NCBI RefSeq assembly: GCF_001638985.1
Contig: NW_017265136.1
Coordinates: 2,537,650-2,601,649, forward strand
DNA length: 64,000 nucleotides
Direction: 5' to 3'
Source: Phycomyces blakesleeanus NRRL 1555(-)
Taxonomy: Eukaryota; Mucoromycota; Mucoromycetes; Mucorales; Phycomycetaceae
The notes below the pieces were generated by a model that saw only the letters and a program-made list of their open reading frames with translations, did no database searches and was not told the DNA's origin. Positions 49,970 to 61,468 of the stretch are shown piece after piece (the stretch's first letter is position 1; each line of letters starts with the position of its first letter). Position numbers and translations under genes: made by a program.

Positions 49970-50695
49970 GGTCCAGAAGAATAAATATGTCATTGCTCAT
50001 GAAGTTGTCGAGACGAACAATGATGATAAACATCTGCATGAGCTTGGAAAAGTTGTTAGAGAATCAAAAGATGTATTAGATGGCCTTCTAAATATCGTGA
50101 TGGAAGATAATATTGGGAAATTATTGTCTGCGTAGTTTGTGAAAATTTGCGATCCCCAAGGTGAAATAGCATCTGTTAACTTACCTTAATAATTTGTATG
50201 TGGCTATACCACAGGGAAAGCTGAAGCTCCCTACAAGTACTGCAACAATGAGTGATTTTCTTGATACTTTCAGCTCTATACTATTATTTGTGGTAAGCAA
50301 TGTATATACATAAGACTAATAAAAAGAAGAATGACAAGTTGTCTTCTCTTTTTTTTTTATTTTTTTTTTGTAGTCAAAATTAGAAAAATGTGCTATTGAC
50401 ATAAAATGTGCCATTGAACAACTGGAAAACAGAAGGAGCTCCATAGGCTTTACGTTCAATAGAGCAAGACCATTAATTGAAGGCCGTGCAAGACCAGAAT
50501 GGATGAGACCGACTTGGTACTCCCCACCCGCCAGCAACAAGCCAAGTCGCAACTGCCTTTCGATTTGTTTGGAAGAGAAGCACACCGCAGCAAACCCGAG
50601 GACGATGTCAAATAAGTAGAGGAAAACGACATATTTGAAGAAGAAGATGCAGACGAATTTGGTTGGGCTAAAAGGAATGATGACTGATTCAACAT
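49970..50695 (+). pseudogene. Broken coding remnant, family unknown
   Basis: Successive coding-like segments on the plus strand are interrupted. The first (about 49980-50135) reads KYVIAHEVVETNNDDKHLHE then LGKVVRESKDVLDGLLNIVM and stops at TAG. The second (50248 on) starts MSDFLDTFSSILLFV, crosses a plausible intron (GTAAGC to TTTTGTAG near 50374), and reads SKLEKCAIDIKCAIEQLENR then RARPLIEGRARPEWMR. After that the more protein-like frame shifts to TDLVLPTRQQQAKSQLPFDL, stops once, then continues as an acidic VEENDIFEEEDADEFGW. Likely a decayed gene, perhaps transposon-derived given the neighbourhood. Confidence 0.4.
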
Positions 50696-51164
50696 CCACT
50701 CGAAAATTTTTAGTCATATTCATTACAAAAAAACCGAATAAAATAAATGAATAAAACCAATGACTTGTATACTTTATCCAGCAATTTTTATATAAAATTG
50801 TTGGCATATTGTTTGGAAAAACCCAAAAGATTCAAAAAAGTTATATGGCCTAATAATTAGCGCAATAGACACTTTGGCATATACAATTAATTAAATCATT
50901 CCAGTACATTACTTATGCTATAAATTATACAATACGCAAGTAGGTTTTTTTCTATTAAAATAGAAAATTGGAAGCAATAAAATGATTAAATAAACTAAAA
51001 ACTGTTTTCTAGAGTGTATGTACTTGAATATTTTGGTTATTTTTCAAAGTGTAATGTCGACAAAAGCACCAAACTAACTCTAATCAAGATATCTATTAGG
51101 AGTCGGATGAATTGCTATGTAAAGTAATTTTTTCTTTAAATTCCCTCGATGATTCCCCCGTACG

Positions 51165-51401
51165 ATGGCGAACAACATAATAGGGAATTTAGAAATGTAA
51201 GTTCACTGTTTAAAATTATGCTATATTTTTAAAATGACTGCTTTTTGTAGTGATACAGTATCTATTGTTCCCTTTTCAAATGATCTGTTCACCTCGCTTC
51301 GTGCCCAATTAAGTAGCGTTGACTCTCAGGCGAAGATATGCATAACCAATATTTATATATATACACAAATATACATGAATCTTTATTATTTTTATTTTTA
51401 A
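51165..51401 (+). CDS. Possible two-exon small gene or truncated 5' end
   Basis: ATG at 51165 reads MANNIIGNLE, then a canonical intron (GTAAGT, 51197 on, to TTTTTGTAG near 51249) and continues in frame IDTVSIVPFSNDLFTSLRAQ and LSSVDSQAKI before running into a Tyr/Ile-rich AT sequence and a TAA. The good intron argues for a real exon pair; the low-complexity tail argues that the rest of the gene has been lost. No family recognised. Confidence 0.3.
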
Positions 51402-51562
51402 TTTTATTATTGTTATTAAATAGGGATTTTATTTTATAGAAAAAATTGTGAAAATAAACGAAATAATAAAGACATCGATTACTATTAAATAATTTTTTAT
51501 AAAGTACAGAAGGAAAATAAATGAAAAAAGTGTCTATTAATTGGTTATTATTATACAATTTA

Positions 51563-53849
51563 TCACCAGGCACTTGATTCTAATGGTTCCCAGAAGGGAG
51601 CCGTATTTGTTACCCCAGAATATAGGATATTAAATACATTTTGCTCAATTCTTTGATAGTGTTTCCACATATGATGTTCAGCAGAGTTGAATAAATAGCC
51701 CTTTCTCATTACATTAATACATCGTAAAACATATTCACGGGATATCTTGATGGTGCGAGAAGTCAGAAAAGTGCCAGACTTATCTGGATTAGAGAGTCCG
51801 AGACAAGCATTGCGCATATGTACATCCCAAGCTGCCATAAGGCAGGGCATAATAACTTGGCAAATATCCAATTGTGATAATTGATACTCAAGAAGCCTTA
51901 CTACAATCACAGCCGATCTGAAGCAGATCTCTTGAGATCGGAGGGCGTAAACTGATGGGTGAGGAAAATGTACTGAACTATCGATGTCTGGTTCAAATAG
52001 TTCTGGTGGAGAGAGAACAAACATGTCTTCTTCGTCTGGATCCAATACTGTCAGTGGTGATTTTGTCATCTTTGTATTTTGTGGTACTTCAGGTAAATAG
52101 GGCTCATACAAGCTAAGCATACTAGAGTAGAATCTTAGAGCCAATGTAATTGATGCCCGATCACAGTTAATATCTTTCTTCAGTCTCTGTTGAAATTCTT
52201 CATCTGTCAGACCATCTTCAAAAATATTGAGTGAAAGTCGATATTCAGGCTCAATTGTTTTGTAATAGAATTCGGTGAGATGTTCTTGGGTTGCTATGAG
52301 TAAAGAGACTGGAACTATTCCGGTGCCTGGTTTACGTATAACTCGAAGGTACGAGTTTAATATACTTTGGAACTGTCTTGCATAACTGTCCTTAATTACA
52401 GCGCGAGCTATATCTGGAGACTCATCTGGAGTTGGTACAGGTAAATAATCCTTCAAAGATACATTATCCAAGAGGTTGCACGATATTCCTCGATTCATTT
52501 GTCCTCGTGAGGCAATTACTGGAATACCGCGTTTGTTATAGCAAAAATCAATGAAACTTCCAGTGTCATAGAGGCCCCAATGTAATCGCTTAAACATCTC
52601 TCGATCTTGAATAAATTCCTCTGACAGATTATTTGGCGCAGACTTTGGAATGTAATCGTCTTGTATTAGGTTTTTTATTCTGATTGCCATACCAAGGTAA
52701 GTTTTGGCTTCTTCTACCCGTAGCATGTTGGCTTTATAAGAAGCCATGAAGAGATATGCCGCCATAGTCTCTAGGCTAATGTCATCGAACTGGAGCTCGA
52801 CCAGTCTTCGTGCACGATTAAAGAAATATTCACTTGTCTTGACATGATTATTGTATGGAACCTTACAGAGAGCATGTCGGCATCGTATAGTAAGTGTTAC
52901 AGCACATACAGCACACACGACAGCAGATGATTCTGGATCTTTTTCATTGACAAACAGACGATAGAATGCTGTCTTCTGACAAATAACAAGACGGAAGAAG
53001 TTGCAAGAAAAATAAGCGTCCAGCAAAGTCAATGCAATAGGCTTGGGATTTTCTGAGTCTCCACAATCTTCAAGCTTGTCAATATCTGGTAATTGTTTGT
53101 GTGCGATGGAAGCGATACAGCGTTGTATTGATTTGAAAAGACCAGTCCGTAGAGTAGTACTAAGGATGCCACGCCTTAAGAAATCGTCAGCGGGTTCAAC
53201 GGGAGGTTGCCGAAATAAAGGTATGTATGACCCATATTTTATCTTCTCCAACTGTTGTAAAAGTATAAGATAAGAATCGATATTGGTATCTATACGCATG
53301 CCATGTTTTCCAATTGACAGCTTCCAGTTCAAGTCTTCGGGGGGTAATACGTCGACAGAAGACACGCTCGATTCGGTAAGTGAGACAGTTGTTGAACTTA
53401 AAATACTGTCATTGTCATCCGTCTCCTCCGAGTTTCCGCGCTTATACCTCTTGGTTTGTTGGTACTGCTGAAGCTTAACAATCTCATGCTCCATTTCCGA
53501 TACTAAGGTCTCAAGCTTATAAACGTCTAATGCTGTTGTTTGGTTGCTAATCATCTCAAGATAATCAACATCAGGAGGAATTGCAGGCTGAATGTAATAA
53601 CATTCAATGCCGAGATTTATACATCTACCAAACAATGAATTAGTATTGATTCTTTCACACTTTTTTTCCCTCAGTCAAAAAGAAAAATAAGTGCTATACC
53701 TTTCGCATGGATTTCCAGAACTACATTTCTTTTTTCTCTCTCGACAGCCTTTGTTATAAAATATAAGTTTTGATTTTCAAGTTTTTTGGCCGAGTGTGGA
53801 CCAGGATATTCTTACCTTCACACGGAACAATTTTAGTTTTATTTGGCAT
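51563..53849 (-). CDS. Zn2Cys6 transcription factor with fungal_trans domain
   Basis: Three exons (53849-53816, 53748-53700, 53624-51563) give 714 residues. Two introns split the zinc cluster, which is complete only after splicing: Cys at 10, 13, 20, 26, 29 and 36, spaced C-x2-C-x6-C-x5-C-x2-C-x6-C (CEGCRERKKKC, then CERCINLGIEC). A leucine-rich dimerisation segment follows (LETLVSEMEHEIVKLQQYQ). The remainder resembles the fungal_trans regulatory domain, with YFFNRARRLVELQFDDISLE, TMAAYLFMASYKANMLR and EMFKRLHWGLYDTGSFIDFC. Nuclear DNA-binding regulator; target genes unknown. Exon 2 uses an AAAG acceptor. The conserved Pro of the cluster loop is present (NPC). Confidence 0.92.
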
Positions 53850-54268
53850 TGAATCACAGGATAGTTTTTTCCTTGTGCTTACTGCTCAGTCGAACGAGGT
53901 TAAATCACAGTTTGTAATGACGTCGTACAATCAACTATCCAATTTCTCGGGTTCAATTGTAAATACATAGTTTAACTTGTATAAAAATGGGTATGGCTTA
54001 GTTTGTTTCATCTTTGATCTGTCTTACTTTATATAGACATAGGAATAGACATACATACATGCATACATACAGTAGCATAATAATATATCTCGGATTTTTT
54101 TAGTAAGTTAAATTCAATTGATTATTTATAGACAATTTTTTATGAACAGGTATAAGGAAAAAAAAAAGACATTTACATAATTGATACAATAGAAGAAACG
54201 ATTCTGATGCTTGATATACACAAGTGTATGTGTGTGTGTGTGTGTGGACATGTGTATATTTTATCTAA
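53850..54268. other. Spacer with (GT)n repeat
   Basis: Lies between the start of the Zn2Cys6 gene and the end of the transporter gene, both on the minus strand. It contains a (GT)n tract at about 54228-54246 and T-rich promoter-like DNA. No gene. Confidence 0.6.
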
Positions 54269-56089
54269 TCATAAGGTAACCTCGCCAACCCAGTTTTTTC
54301 GTTTATATTCATGAGGTGACCCACGTTTAAAATCAATCAGTTTCCTGAGAGGATATACGACTACTGCTGCAAGTACTAGTCCAACAGAGACAGATGCTGC
54401 AATAATCAGCATATGAGCTGCGAATGCAATTCCCTGCTGGCCAGCATTTAAAATGACTGATATCTCGGACATTGGACTTGAAGATGAAATGGCTTCACCA
54501 AATGTATCGAGAGAGGATGCGACACCTATGGAGCCGGGCACGAGGAACATTAGCCCAGTAAGCATATCCGCAAATCCAACAGTAGGTTTTAGACGAGCAT
54601 ATATATTCGATGCAGACGCAATTGCGAAGGACGCTAGTATCGTGGCCATGTGAGGATATGCAGCAAAATTCTGTAGTGTGATGGTGTGCACAGTGTGCGA
54701 AATGGCTGCTAGAACCAACATAACGGGATAGTTTTGTGGGTCTCCCTTTAACTTGATTACACTAGTAGCGGCATAGAGGGGTACTAAAATGATGTGATAT
54801 AAGGGTGACATTGTACTCTTGCAAGCAGCACTAGAAGATTCCAGGGCAAGGGAAGGGAAAATGAGCTGGTGAGTATTTGCACCAATTGCTAAGCCAAATC
54901 CAAGAAGAAGGGAATATATCAGCGTCGTCGTCAATCTAAGAGTTCCAGAGGCGATTGCACCATCAGCGATCTCTAGAATCGAGACCAGTGTGGCATAACC
55001 AGGCAAAAGATTTACTACACCGCCTATAGAGAGTGCATAAAAGCAGGCGTCACTAGATGGTAACCTGGTGGATATGACTGTCGCAAGAAATCCAACCACT
55101 CCGCTTAGCAAGATATCAAATATGGTCGCTAGACGAGTAACACGATGGGATACATAGAGGGATCCAATAACAACTACGAATCCAAGTGATAGTCCGAATA
55201 ACATGTCGATTGGACCACCTCCGAAAAACATGGGAGTGCTTATACTAGAAGCGACTGCATGTGCTGCTATGATAAGCCATGGTGGATATATACTTGGTCG
55301 ACAGACAATAGGTTCTAGGGAACGAGTGGCCTCCAGTATGGTAATTTCGTCGCACATAACCGATTCGAATAGTTGAAAGATGCTTGTTAGACGATTGAGG
55401 TTTAGACTTGAGTTTACTTTAATGAGTTGAACTGAATAGCACAAAGTCCCTATATATTGTTTTTAGTTTTTTTTTTAAAAAAAAGGGGGAAATAAAGTAT
55501 TAGTACAATGCCTCGTTTTTTTATGGTATATAAAATAAAGATAGCAAGTTTTACCAGGTTCACCAAAGGAGATAATTAAGAATCCTGGAAAGTATCCAAA
55601 CTGTGCTTTAATACCGAATTTTTGCGCAAGTTGTTGTGCGCAATGGTCGAGTCGATGGGATGGTGCTCCGTTACCAACAAAGGCTTGAGAAAATTTGATG
55701 ATAAAAAGTTGATTTTCAGGGTATGTTTCTAACTGTGGAAGGGATTTTGTACTGTTCTGAGAACCTAGGACAGAATAAACAATACTATCACGAAGTGTAT
55801 TTGTAGTTTGACTACTAGAAGGCTCTAACGCAGATGATGATATGGAAGACAAGGTTCCGGATGTTAAGGACGGACAATTTTTGATACAATTAGTGTCTGG
55901 CATGTCTATACACCATTGCCTGTCGTCTGTCTTTACAAATGGCATTTCAAACATTGATTTGGACCGTGTATTCTTCTTTTTCCGACATCCATAAGTAAGT
56001 AGATCTGTCCAAGTCTTTCCTGGATCTTCAGGTCGAAGTGAGGATGCGTTATTAGTCACTTTTGCGCACAACTGGTGAGAAGTGTTCAT
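54269..56089 (-). CDS. ThrE/Prm10-type membrane protein
   Basis: Two exons (56089-55555, 55449-54269) give 571 residues. Residues 1 to about 125 are Ser/Thr-rich and probably cytosolic. The ThrE domain starts near 129 (FIIKFSQAFVGNGAPSHRLD), continues with a soluble GYFPGFLIISFGEPG strand region and then about ten membrane segments in two groups (first PWLIIAAHAVASSISTPMFF, DMLFGLSLGFVVVIGSLYVS and others; second YPVMLVLAAISHTVHTIT, ADMLTGLMFLVPGSIGVASS, MLIIAASVSVGLVLAAVVVY). In bacteria the family exports threonine and serine; in yeast Prm10 is a pheromone-regulated protein of uncertain role. The substrate here is unknown. The start is the first ATG of an exon that reaches the ThrE motif without a stop. 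Confidence 0.9.
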
Positions 56090-56588
56090 GAAAAAGGGTT
56101 AAGGATTATTTGGCTAGAAAGCAGACTGACGACGAAGGATTGTAAGATGAAAAAGGTCAAAATATTAAAAATAGAGAATCAAAGGAGCCTATCCTTCTCT
56201 TTCTCTTTCTCTTTCACTTTCTCTTTGCTTTCAGACTTTATCGCTCATCCTATCAATTACTTTACACTAGCATTCCCCTCACATTTTAATGAGCTTTCGC
56301 CCCTTTTAATGTCGTCATAATATCTTCCTGTCTTTAACCCCTTATTATTCTTAAATTTGTTCTAAAATACATAAGTTTCTTGTAGAAGTAACCAAATGTT
56401 TCCACAAGTATAAGTGAAAAAAAGTGTATATATTTGATATTGTTGAATAGAAAAGGAAATCTGGGACGGTTCTCCTTAAAGAAGATTGACAGATAAGACG
56501 TTTAGAGCGAGTATTTACATACATATTGGTGTACAATGTTTTTTTTATATATATATTGTATCTATGCTTGAGACAGGAGGCGTCCAGT
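56090..56588. other. Spacer with TCTTTC repeats
   Basis: The 5' flank of the ThrE-like gene includes about six TCTTTC-type units near 56192-56226, a pyrimidine tract that could be promoter DNA. The rest is the 3' flank of the PP1 inhibitor gene. No gene. Confidence 0.6.
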
Positions 56589-57194
56589 TTAGGATGACGG
56601 TGGCTGCGGTCGATCTGGAAAGCGAGTACATGTAAGAATTTTTTGCTAAACATTAAACACTACACACCTTTGTAAACCGGTTGCTTTTCATAGGCATTTG
56701 GGCTCACTTGGCGAGGATTCTTCTTCTTATTGCGACGGTGGTGACTATGATTGCATGGTCTTGCACGGTCATTGTTACTACTTTCTCCGCTACTGCTACC
56801 ACTACCACTATCACTGCTACTCTCAGAGTCTGAAGACTCCCCAACCGCACGAGGACGATGATAGATGCAGCAGACTAGACCAAGATCAGTCAATTAAATT
56901 GTTTGACTTAATCGCTTTAATCTTACTTTTGGATTTCTTTCTGCCGAGATGTTCATTATCGACCACATTCTCATCCCACTGGATGGCACGAGGCCTTCTT
57001 ACTGTCATATCACCACGCAAACGTAAGACTCCAACTTCTTCTTCAGATCCATTTGATGCAACATTATCTTGGTCACTTTCGTAAGTCTCTTCTACAGTAA
57101 GAGTCCTCGAACCATGGGAGGGACCTGCCAAATTATCTCGCATCCTTGTACTGGATCCACCATTATTGGTATTATACTGTCCTTCGATTGCCAT
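56589..57194 (-). CDS. YPI1: Protein phosphatase 1 inhibitor, Ypi1/PPP1R11 family
   Basis: Small, polar inhibitor of type 1 protein phosphatase (yeast Ypi1, human inhibitor-3); mainly nuclear in yeast. Exon 1 from 57194 to about 56927 contains the core LRLRGDMTVRRPRAIQWDEN, where RAIQW corresponds to the PP1-binding RVxF-like motif, then VVDNEHLGRKKSK. Exon 2 begins ICCIYHRPRAVGE, the conserved Cys-Cys-Ile-Tyr...PR.FGES-type segment, followed by a Ser/Asp-rich run and a His/Arg/Lys-rich part (RPCNHSHHRRNKKKN). The exon 2 frame can end at GV* (56660), but a GTGTGT...TTTCCAG intron of about 53 bases leads to a third exon ending DRPQPPSS*, which I prefer. The end coordinate follows that choice. 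Confidence 0.9.
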
Positions 57195-57656
57195 GATAGT
57201 GTTCTATTCAATTGTCGTTTTCTAATATATTCTTTAAGGATCGATTATATGATAGATGCCGAAACTCAAGCTGTCTCATCTTCTGACTGTCTTTTCCCTT
57301 TTCCCTTTTGTCCAACTTTGGTTGCCTTGTTCGCTCTTTTCACAACCCGATGCTGTTGACGTCAAGGTTCCTTTTTATGGAATACAAAGGATATAAAAGT
57401 ACCGCGCCAAATACCAATTTTTTTACAATTTTTCTGGGATCCAGGATTCAATCGAGTTCTGAGAAGACATGTTGTTCTTCCACAGCAGCATATGGAAGAC
57501 TCAAAGTTTTAACTATACTTTCTATTCCTGCTCACGTCACTGTGGCTGTTACACGGATAGAAAGGAGCATAATAAATATATGTTTCATTATCACAGAAAT
57601 AAAATTGTTCTTTTGCTCTAGCTTTTTTATTTATTTATTTATCTACCAAATTGCTG
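57195..57656. other. Divergent promoter region
   Basis: Separates YPI1 (minus) from the secreted Cys-rich gene (plus). Open frames here are short and unsupported; some T-rich and AT-rich stretches only. Confidence 0.55.
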
Positions 57657-58183
57657 ATGATTTGCTTTCTACCAAGATTCATTTCATTTACAAGCTTACT
57701 CTTGTTAGTATTTTTTACTATTGTACTCGCCTGTGGTGATAAACCCTTTGTGCCTGACAGGCCTCCGGAGAGATGCGTTCGAATGGTTGTACCTTGGTAT
57801 GTAGGACAAGCAGCCAAATATCTCTTTCTCTTTGTAAGAGTTATCATTACCATTAATTTACTGACATTGACCAAAAATTAAAAAGCCCTAAGAACTGCAG
57901 AAACTCTTGTATATACCCAGACCTTCCCTGTCCAATGTCTCATGAGCCGCGATGTCCACAGCCTGGGGATAAGCAATGTGCGCATGTGGCATGCATACTC
58001 TCACTACCTATCTGTCCCGAAGAATGTCCTGACAGTTGCCTTGTCAAAAGTAAGTCAGCCTCATCCATAATTTTAGCTTTAAATTGATTGTTCTTATTAT
58101 ATTAAAACAAATTATTGTCACCTTGATCCCCAGATCCACCCCAGCCGTGCTGTCCTACAGTGGGAACGCCTTACTGCCCCTGA
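57657..58183 (+). CDS. Small secreted cysteine-rich protein
   Basis: Three exons (57657-57796, 57886-58049, 58134-58183) give 117 residues in one frame. Residues 1 to about 25 form a classic signal peptide (ICFLPRFISFTSLLLLVFFT then IVLA). The mature part of about 92 residues has 15 Cys, many in CP/PC pairs (VPCPKNCRNSC, PDLPCP, RCPQPGDKQC, CPEECPDSC, PCCPTVGTPYCP) and no membrane segment or GPI signal. I do not recognise the family; it is not a hydrophobin spacing (no C-C doublet pair pattern) nor a CFEM domain. An odd Cys number suggests a free thiol or a dimer. The protein could be a wall component, metal binder or effector; the sequence does not decide. Confidence 0.75.
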
Positions 58184-59099
58184 GATATAAGTTTGAAATA
58201 AGCGAGAATTTTGTCAATAAAGAAAATTACTTCTCTAAAACAATTCTCATTTCAAACAAAACGTCTTAAAAATGTAGTAATATTGGTATACAGATGACCT
58301 GTAAAAATATTTTATATTTATCCAAAAATAAAATAACATAACATATAACTGGTACCTGCAGCTGACTTACATTTTTACACGCCTGTTCAATAGAATATTA
58401 ATAAAAATTAGTCTTGACACAAATACAGGGATGTATTCATAACAGTAGATCAAGCATATTGTCAATACAGATAAATCATCATTTTTTTATTAATACCGTG
58501 TATTGTCCTTTTTATTTCTTCAAAGGCTAATAAAAAAACGTCATAAATGACAAGACTGAAAAATTATTATACAAATATTGCAAGTAAAATGTTCTTTATT
58601 ATACCTTGAGCCGATGTTCAGTTTTGTACTTTCCGGCAGCTTGACCGGGATTTCAAAAACTCAACACCTAAGTAGAATATGCAGTAAAGCCAAATTTAAC
58701 CATATATTTTTACGTTTTTATTTAACAACAACAACAACGATAATAAAATGAAGAAGCCATATCTAAAAATACAACAGATAACATCAAGTGCTTAGTGTCT
58801 GGTTCTAGAAGAGTAGTTACTTGTCTTTCAGATATTAAAATTTTGATGGTATAGAAAAAACTAGTATAACCGTCCGTTCTTATGTTATCTATATTACACT
58901 TAAATTGATTAAAACAAATATGCTTACACTATTAACTCCTAGTCAAAGTTACTATTGGTTGATGTATTAAAGCATAAACAAAAAAAATAATGGCTGGATT
59001 GGATGTAGGTAGGAGTTAGTTGAAGGGCATAAATCCACAAGCTACAGGTTGGTGACGACTACGCGTTTGAGCCTAAAACGCCAATAAATTTGGTTAATT
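58184..59099. other. Intergenic region
   Basis: AT-rich spacer between two plus-strand genes. CAACAACAACAA near 58725-58737 is the only simple repeat. No gene seen. Confidence 0.55.
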
Positions 59100-60121
59100 A
59101 TGCTTTCTTTCATTCGATCACTTGGTAATCGGGCCATCCATACAAGAATGACTCATTATGTGTCAATCGCAAACCAAAAAGTTCCCATTACTGGCAGTAC
59201 TCCAGAGATTCTCAATAAAGTACTGAAATTTCAGCCATTTAAAGACTGGATCCAGACTTTTAACAAACAACCTAATGAAATGAACATTCATTCAATCGAA
59301 ATACAAAGCACTGACATTTTCGGATCCTCAAAGCTTGGGTTTGTCAAGTTCAAAGCCGATGTTCGTTACAAGGAAACTGGAAAGAATGCACCAGGAATTG
59401 TATTTATGGTATTTTTTGAAAATATATCCGTTGCAATGACATTTGCATAAGCTTTATATGTTGTATAGAGAGGCGGGTCGGTGGCCGTATTGATTATTTT
59501 AAAATCTGAAGGCAAAAATACAGAAGACAAGGTGATATTGACGGTCCAGCCACGAATAGCGGTACCTTCACTTGAATTCCCAGAATTACCAGCGGGTATG
59601 CTGGATGGTTCTGGGCAATTTTCTGGAGTGGCAGCTAAAGAAATTGAAGAAGAAACAGGCGAGTTGAATAACTTCCTTTCTCCGTCCCTCATGTTCTTCG
59701 AGTATATAGAATATATAAATTAATATCTTGATGGTAAAAATTTAGGATTGATAATTAAAGACGATGAACTCATTGATTTAACTGAGCTGGCCTATGGCAC
59801 TTCATGGCGAGGAGTATATCCTTCTGCTGGCGGGTCAGGTACTAGTGTTGATACGTTGAGCCTTTATGATTCAGTGTTAAGCATTAAATATTAACTTTAA
59901 TATATCTAGATGAATTTCTGCGGTTGTTTGTTTGCCACAAAACACTATCACAGTCTGATATCAATGAATTAGAAGGAAAACTAACTGGTCTCAGAGACCA
60001 TGGGGAAAATATCACTTTAAAGCTGGTAGATCTTAAAGATGCATGGAAATGTGCGCCTGACTCCAAGTTATTATCTACCTTAGCATTGTACGATGCTCTT
60101 AAACGGGAAAATCTTGTTTAA
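59100..60121 (+). CDS. Nudix hydrolase, NUDX14-like (ADP-sugar diphosphatase type)
   Basis: Four exons (59100-59408, 59469-59658, 59746-59838, 59910-60121) give 267 residues. Plant NUDX14 hydrolyses ADP-sugars; substrate here is inferred only. The order is RGGSVAVLIILKSEGK, LTVQPRIAVPSLEFPELPAGML, then the Nudix helix FSGVAAKEIEEETGL and later YPSAGGSDEFLRLFVCHKT. The Nudix box has GQ where the first Glu is usual and Lys for the Arg of REUXEE; the family member NUDX14 shares the first difference as I recall it. The EE.TG catalytic core is intact. Intron 2 cuts the box and restores TGL only with a GC donor (G|GCGAGT). The first 16 residues (three Arg, no acid) could be a mitochondrial presequence. 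Confidence 0.9.
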
Positions 60122-61069
60122 ATATGTTTTGATATTAGTAGTAGAATTACATGTCATGTATATATATATTTAAATAACTATATTTATATGATTTTTGGTA
60201 TAATTAAAGATAGATACTATTTTACATATTCATTGAATGTAAGGCCTCTATTTACAGATACATTAACAGAAAAAGCTTCTTTTAACCGACCCTGTCTTTA
60301 TTGCTACAATAACACCGATAAATTGAAGCTTAAAGTAATGAGTTTCTTTATTTTATTTCAAATTTATTATATTTGTTGACACTTGAGGGTTTTTTACTCT
60401 ACAAAAGCTAAAATGGAACTCGTATAATTAGCCCCTACTATAAACAGTAAAGTTTTTTTAGTACCAAATACCCGTGCATTGTCTTCTTATTCTCTTTGAT
60501 AAAGCTAGAAGGCGAACAGGGCTTTATTTTCTATTGACTCGCTACTGATTGAGCTGTCTTGAATTTGTCCTTCTCTACACTTCTTTCTTGTATATTTGAA
60601 AGACCAACTTAATATTAATGTGGGGTATAAATCATTATCTGAATAAAAAAAACGCTGTATTTCAGTGTAGATTCCCCTGCTACTTTTGTTTATAATAAAA
60701 TTATAAGCTATTGCATTATTACAATAAATCTAATATGTGTGCGATTTGTGTACGGCTGTATCCTAGATATTAGACTTTTGAAAAATAATTAGCAGATAGT
60801 AACAAGTGTTTGGCTACATAACTAACACTTTATCCAATTTTGGTGTATATGTGTATATGTGTGTATATGCTATTTTCACTAATGGTTTACATATAAATAA
60901 CAATAATAATAATCTGTAGACAAAAAGACATTGACTCTAAGAGCTCAAAATAATAGCAATCTTAAGGGTATGGTGTTTCTTCGTTGGGTATGCCGCTCTC
61001 ATTTTACCATGGCATCTTCCGTTCTCATATCTAATTCACCTGAGGAAGGCATATAGTAACAAAAAAAGC
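60122..61069. other. Intergenic region
   Basis: AT-rich, with GTATATGTGTATATG repeats near 60843-60870 and an AAT run near 60899-60913. No convincing gene. Its right end runs into transposon relics. Confidence 0.55.
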
Positions 61070-61468
61070 ATGTCAAGCCGGAGTTTGTTTCCCCAAGGAG
61101 AACATCACTCTCCTTGCTACCATTGCTGCAAAAAGAAAAGCTCAAAAAAATTACCTTTAAACGCTGCTATTGAATGTACAGTAGATGCTGTGGTCATGTC
61201 CACGCAGACAGAAGTGAATAATACCCGCGTTACTCTTGCCAAGCAAATATCCCTTCTTTCTGTTCCAATTTGTGATCTAGTCAACAGTCATACAAGCACT
61301 TTGATTTTACCTGTCTTTAGCAAGCATGTACAATCCCTCAACAACCCTGAACTCTCCCGTAAAGATAAGACACCGCAAACAAAAATCGGAAAAATAGTTT
61401 TCACTTGCTCGAAGACTGCTACTTCACTGTTGACTGACCATACACAGGGTAGTACTACTCGCCATTAA
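61070..61468 (+). CDS. 132-codon frame, possibly the 5' part of a LINE relic
   Basis: ATG at 61070, reading MSSRSLFPQGEHHSPCYHCC then KKKSSKKLPLNAAIEC, and ending SLLTDHTQGSTTRH. The CYHCC start is zinc-knuckle-like but incomplete, and the rest is Ser/Thr-rich. The frame abuts a degenerate LINE endonuclease stretch in the same orientation, so it may be the end of an ORF1-type or N-terminal segment. No independent gene evidence such as introns. Confidence 0.3.
   Translation: MSSRSLFPQGEHHSPCYHCCKKKSSKKLPLNAAIECTVDAVVMSTQTEVNNTRVTLAKQISLLSVPICDLVNSHTSTLILPVFSKHVQSLNNPELSRKDKTPQTKIGKIVFTCSKTATSLLTDHTQGSTTRH

Noticed and set aside
50316..50807. 163-codon minus-strand frame
   Set aside because: Hydrophobic, AT-driven composition; the plus strand of the same stretch has the more protein-like segments and a plausible intron.
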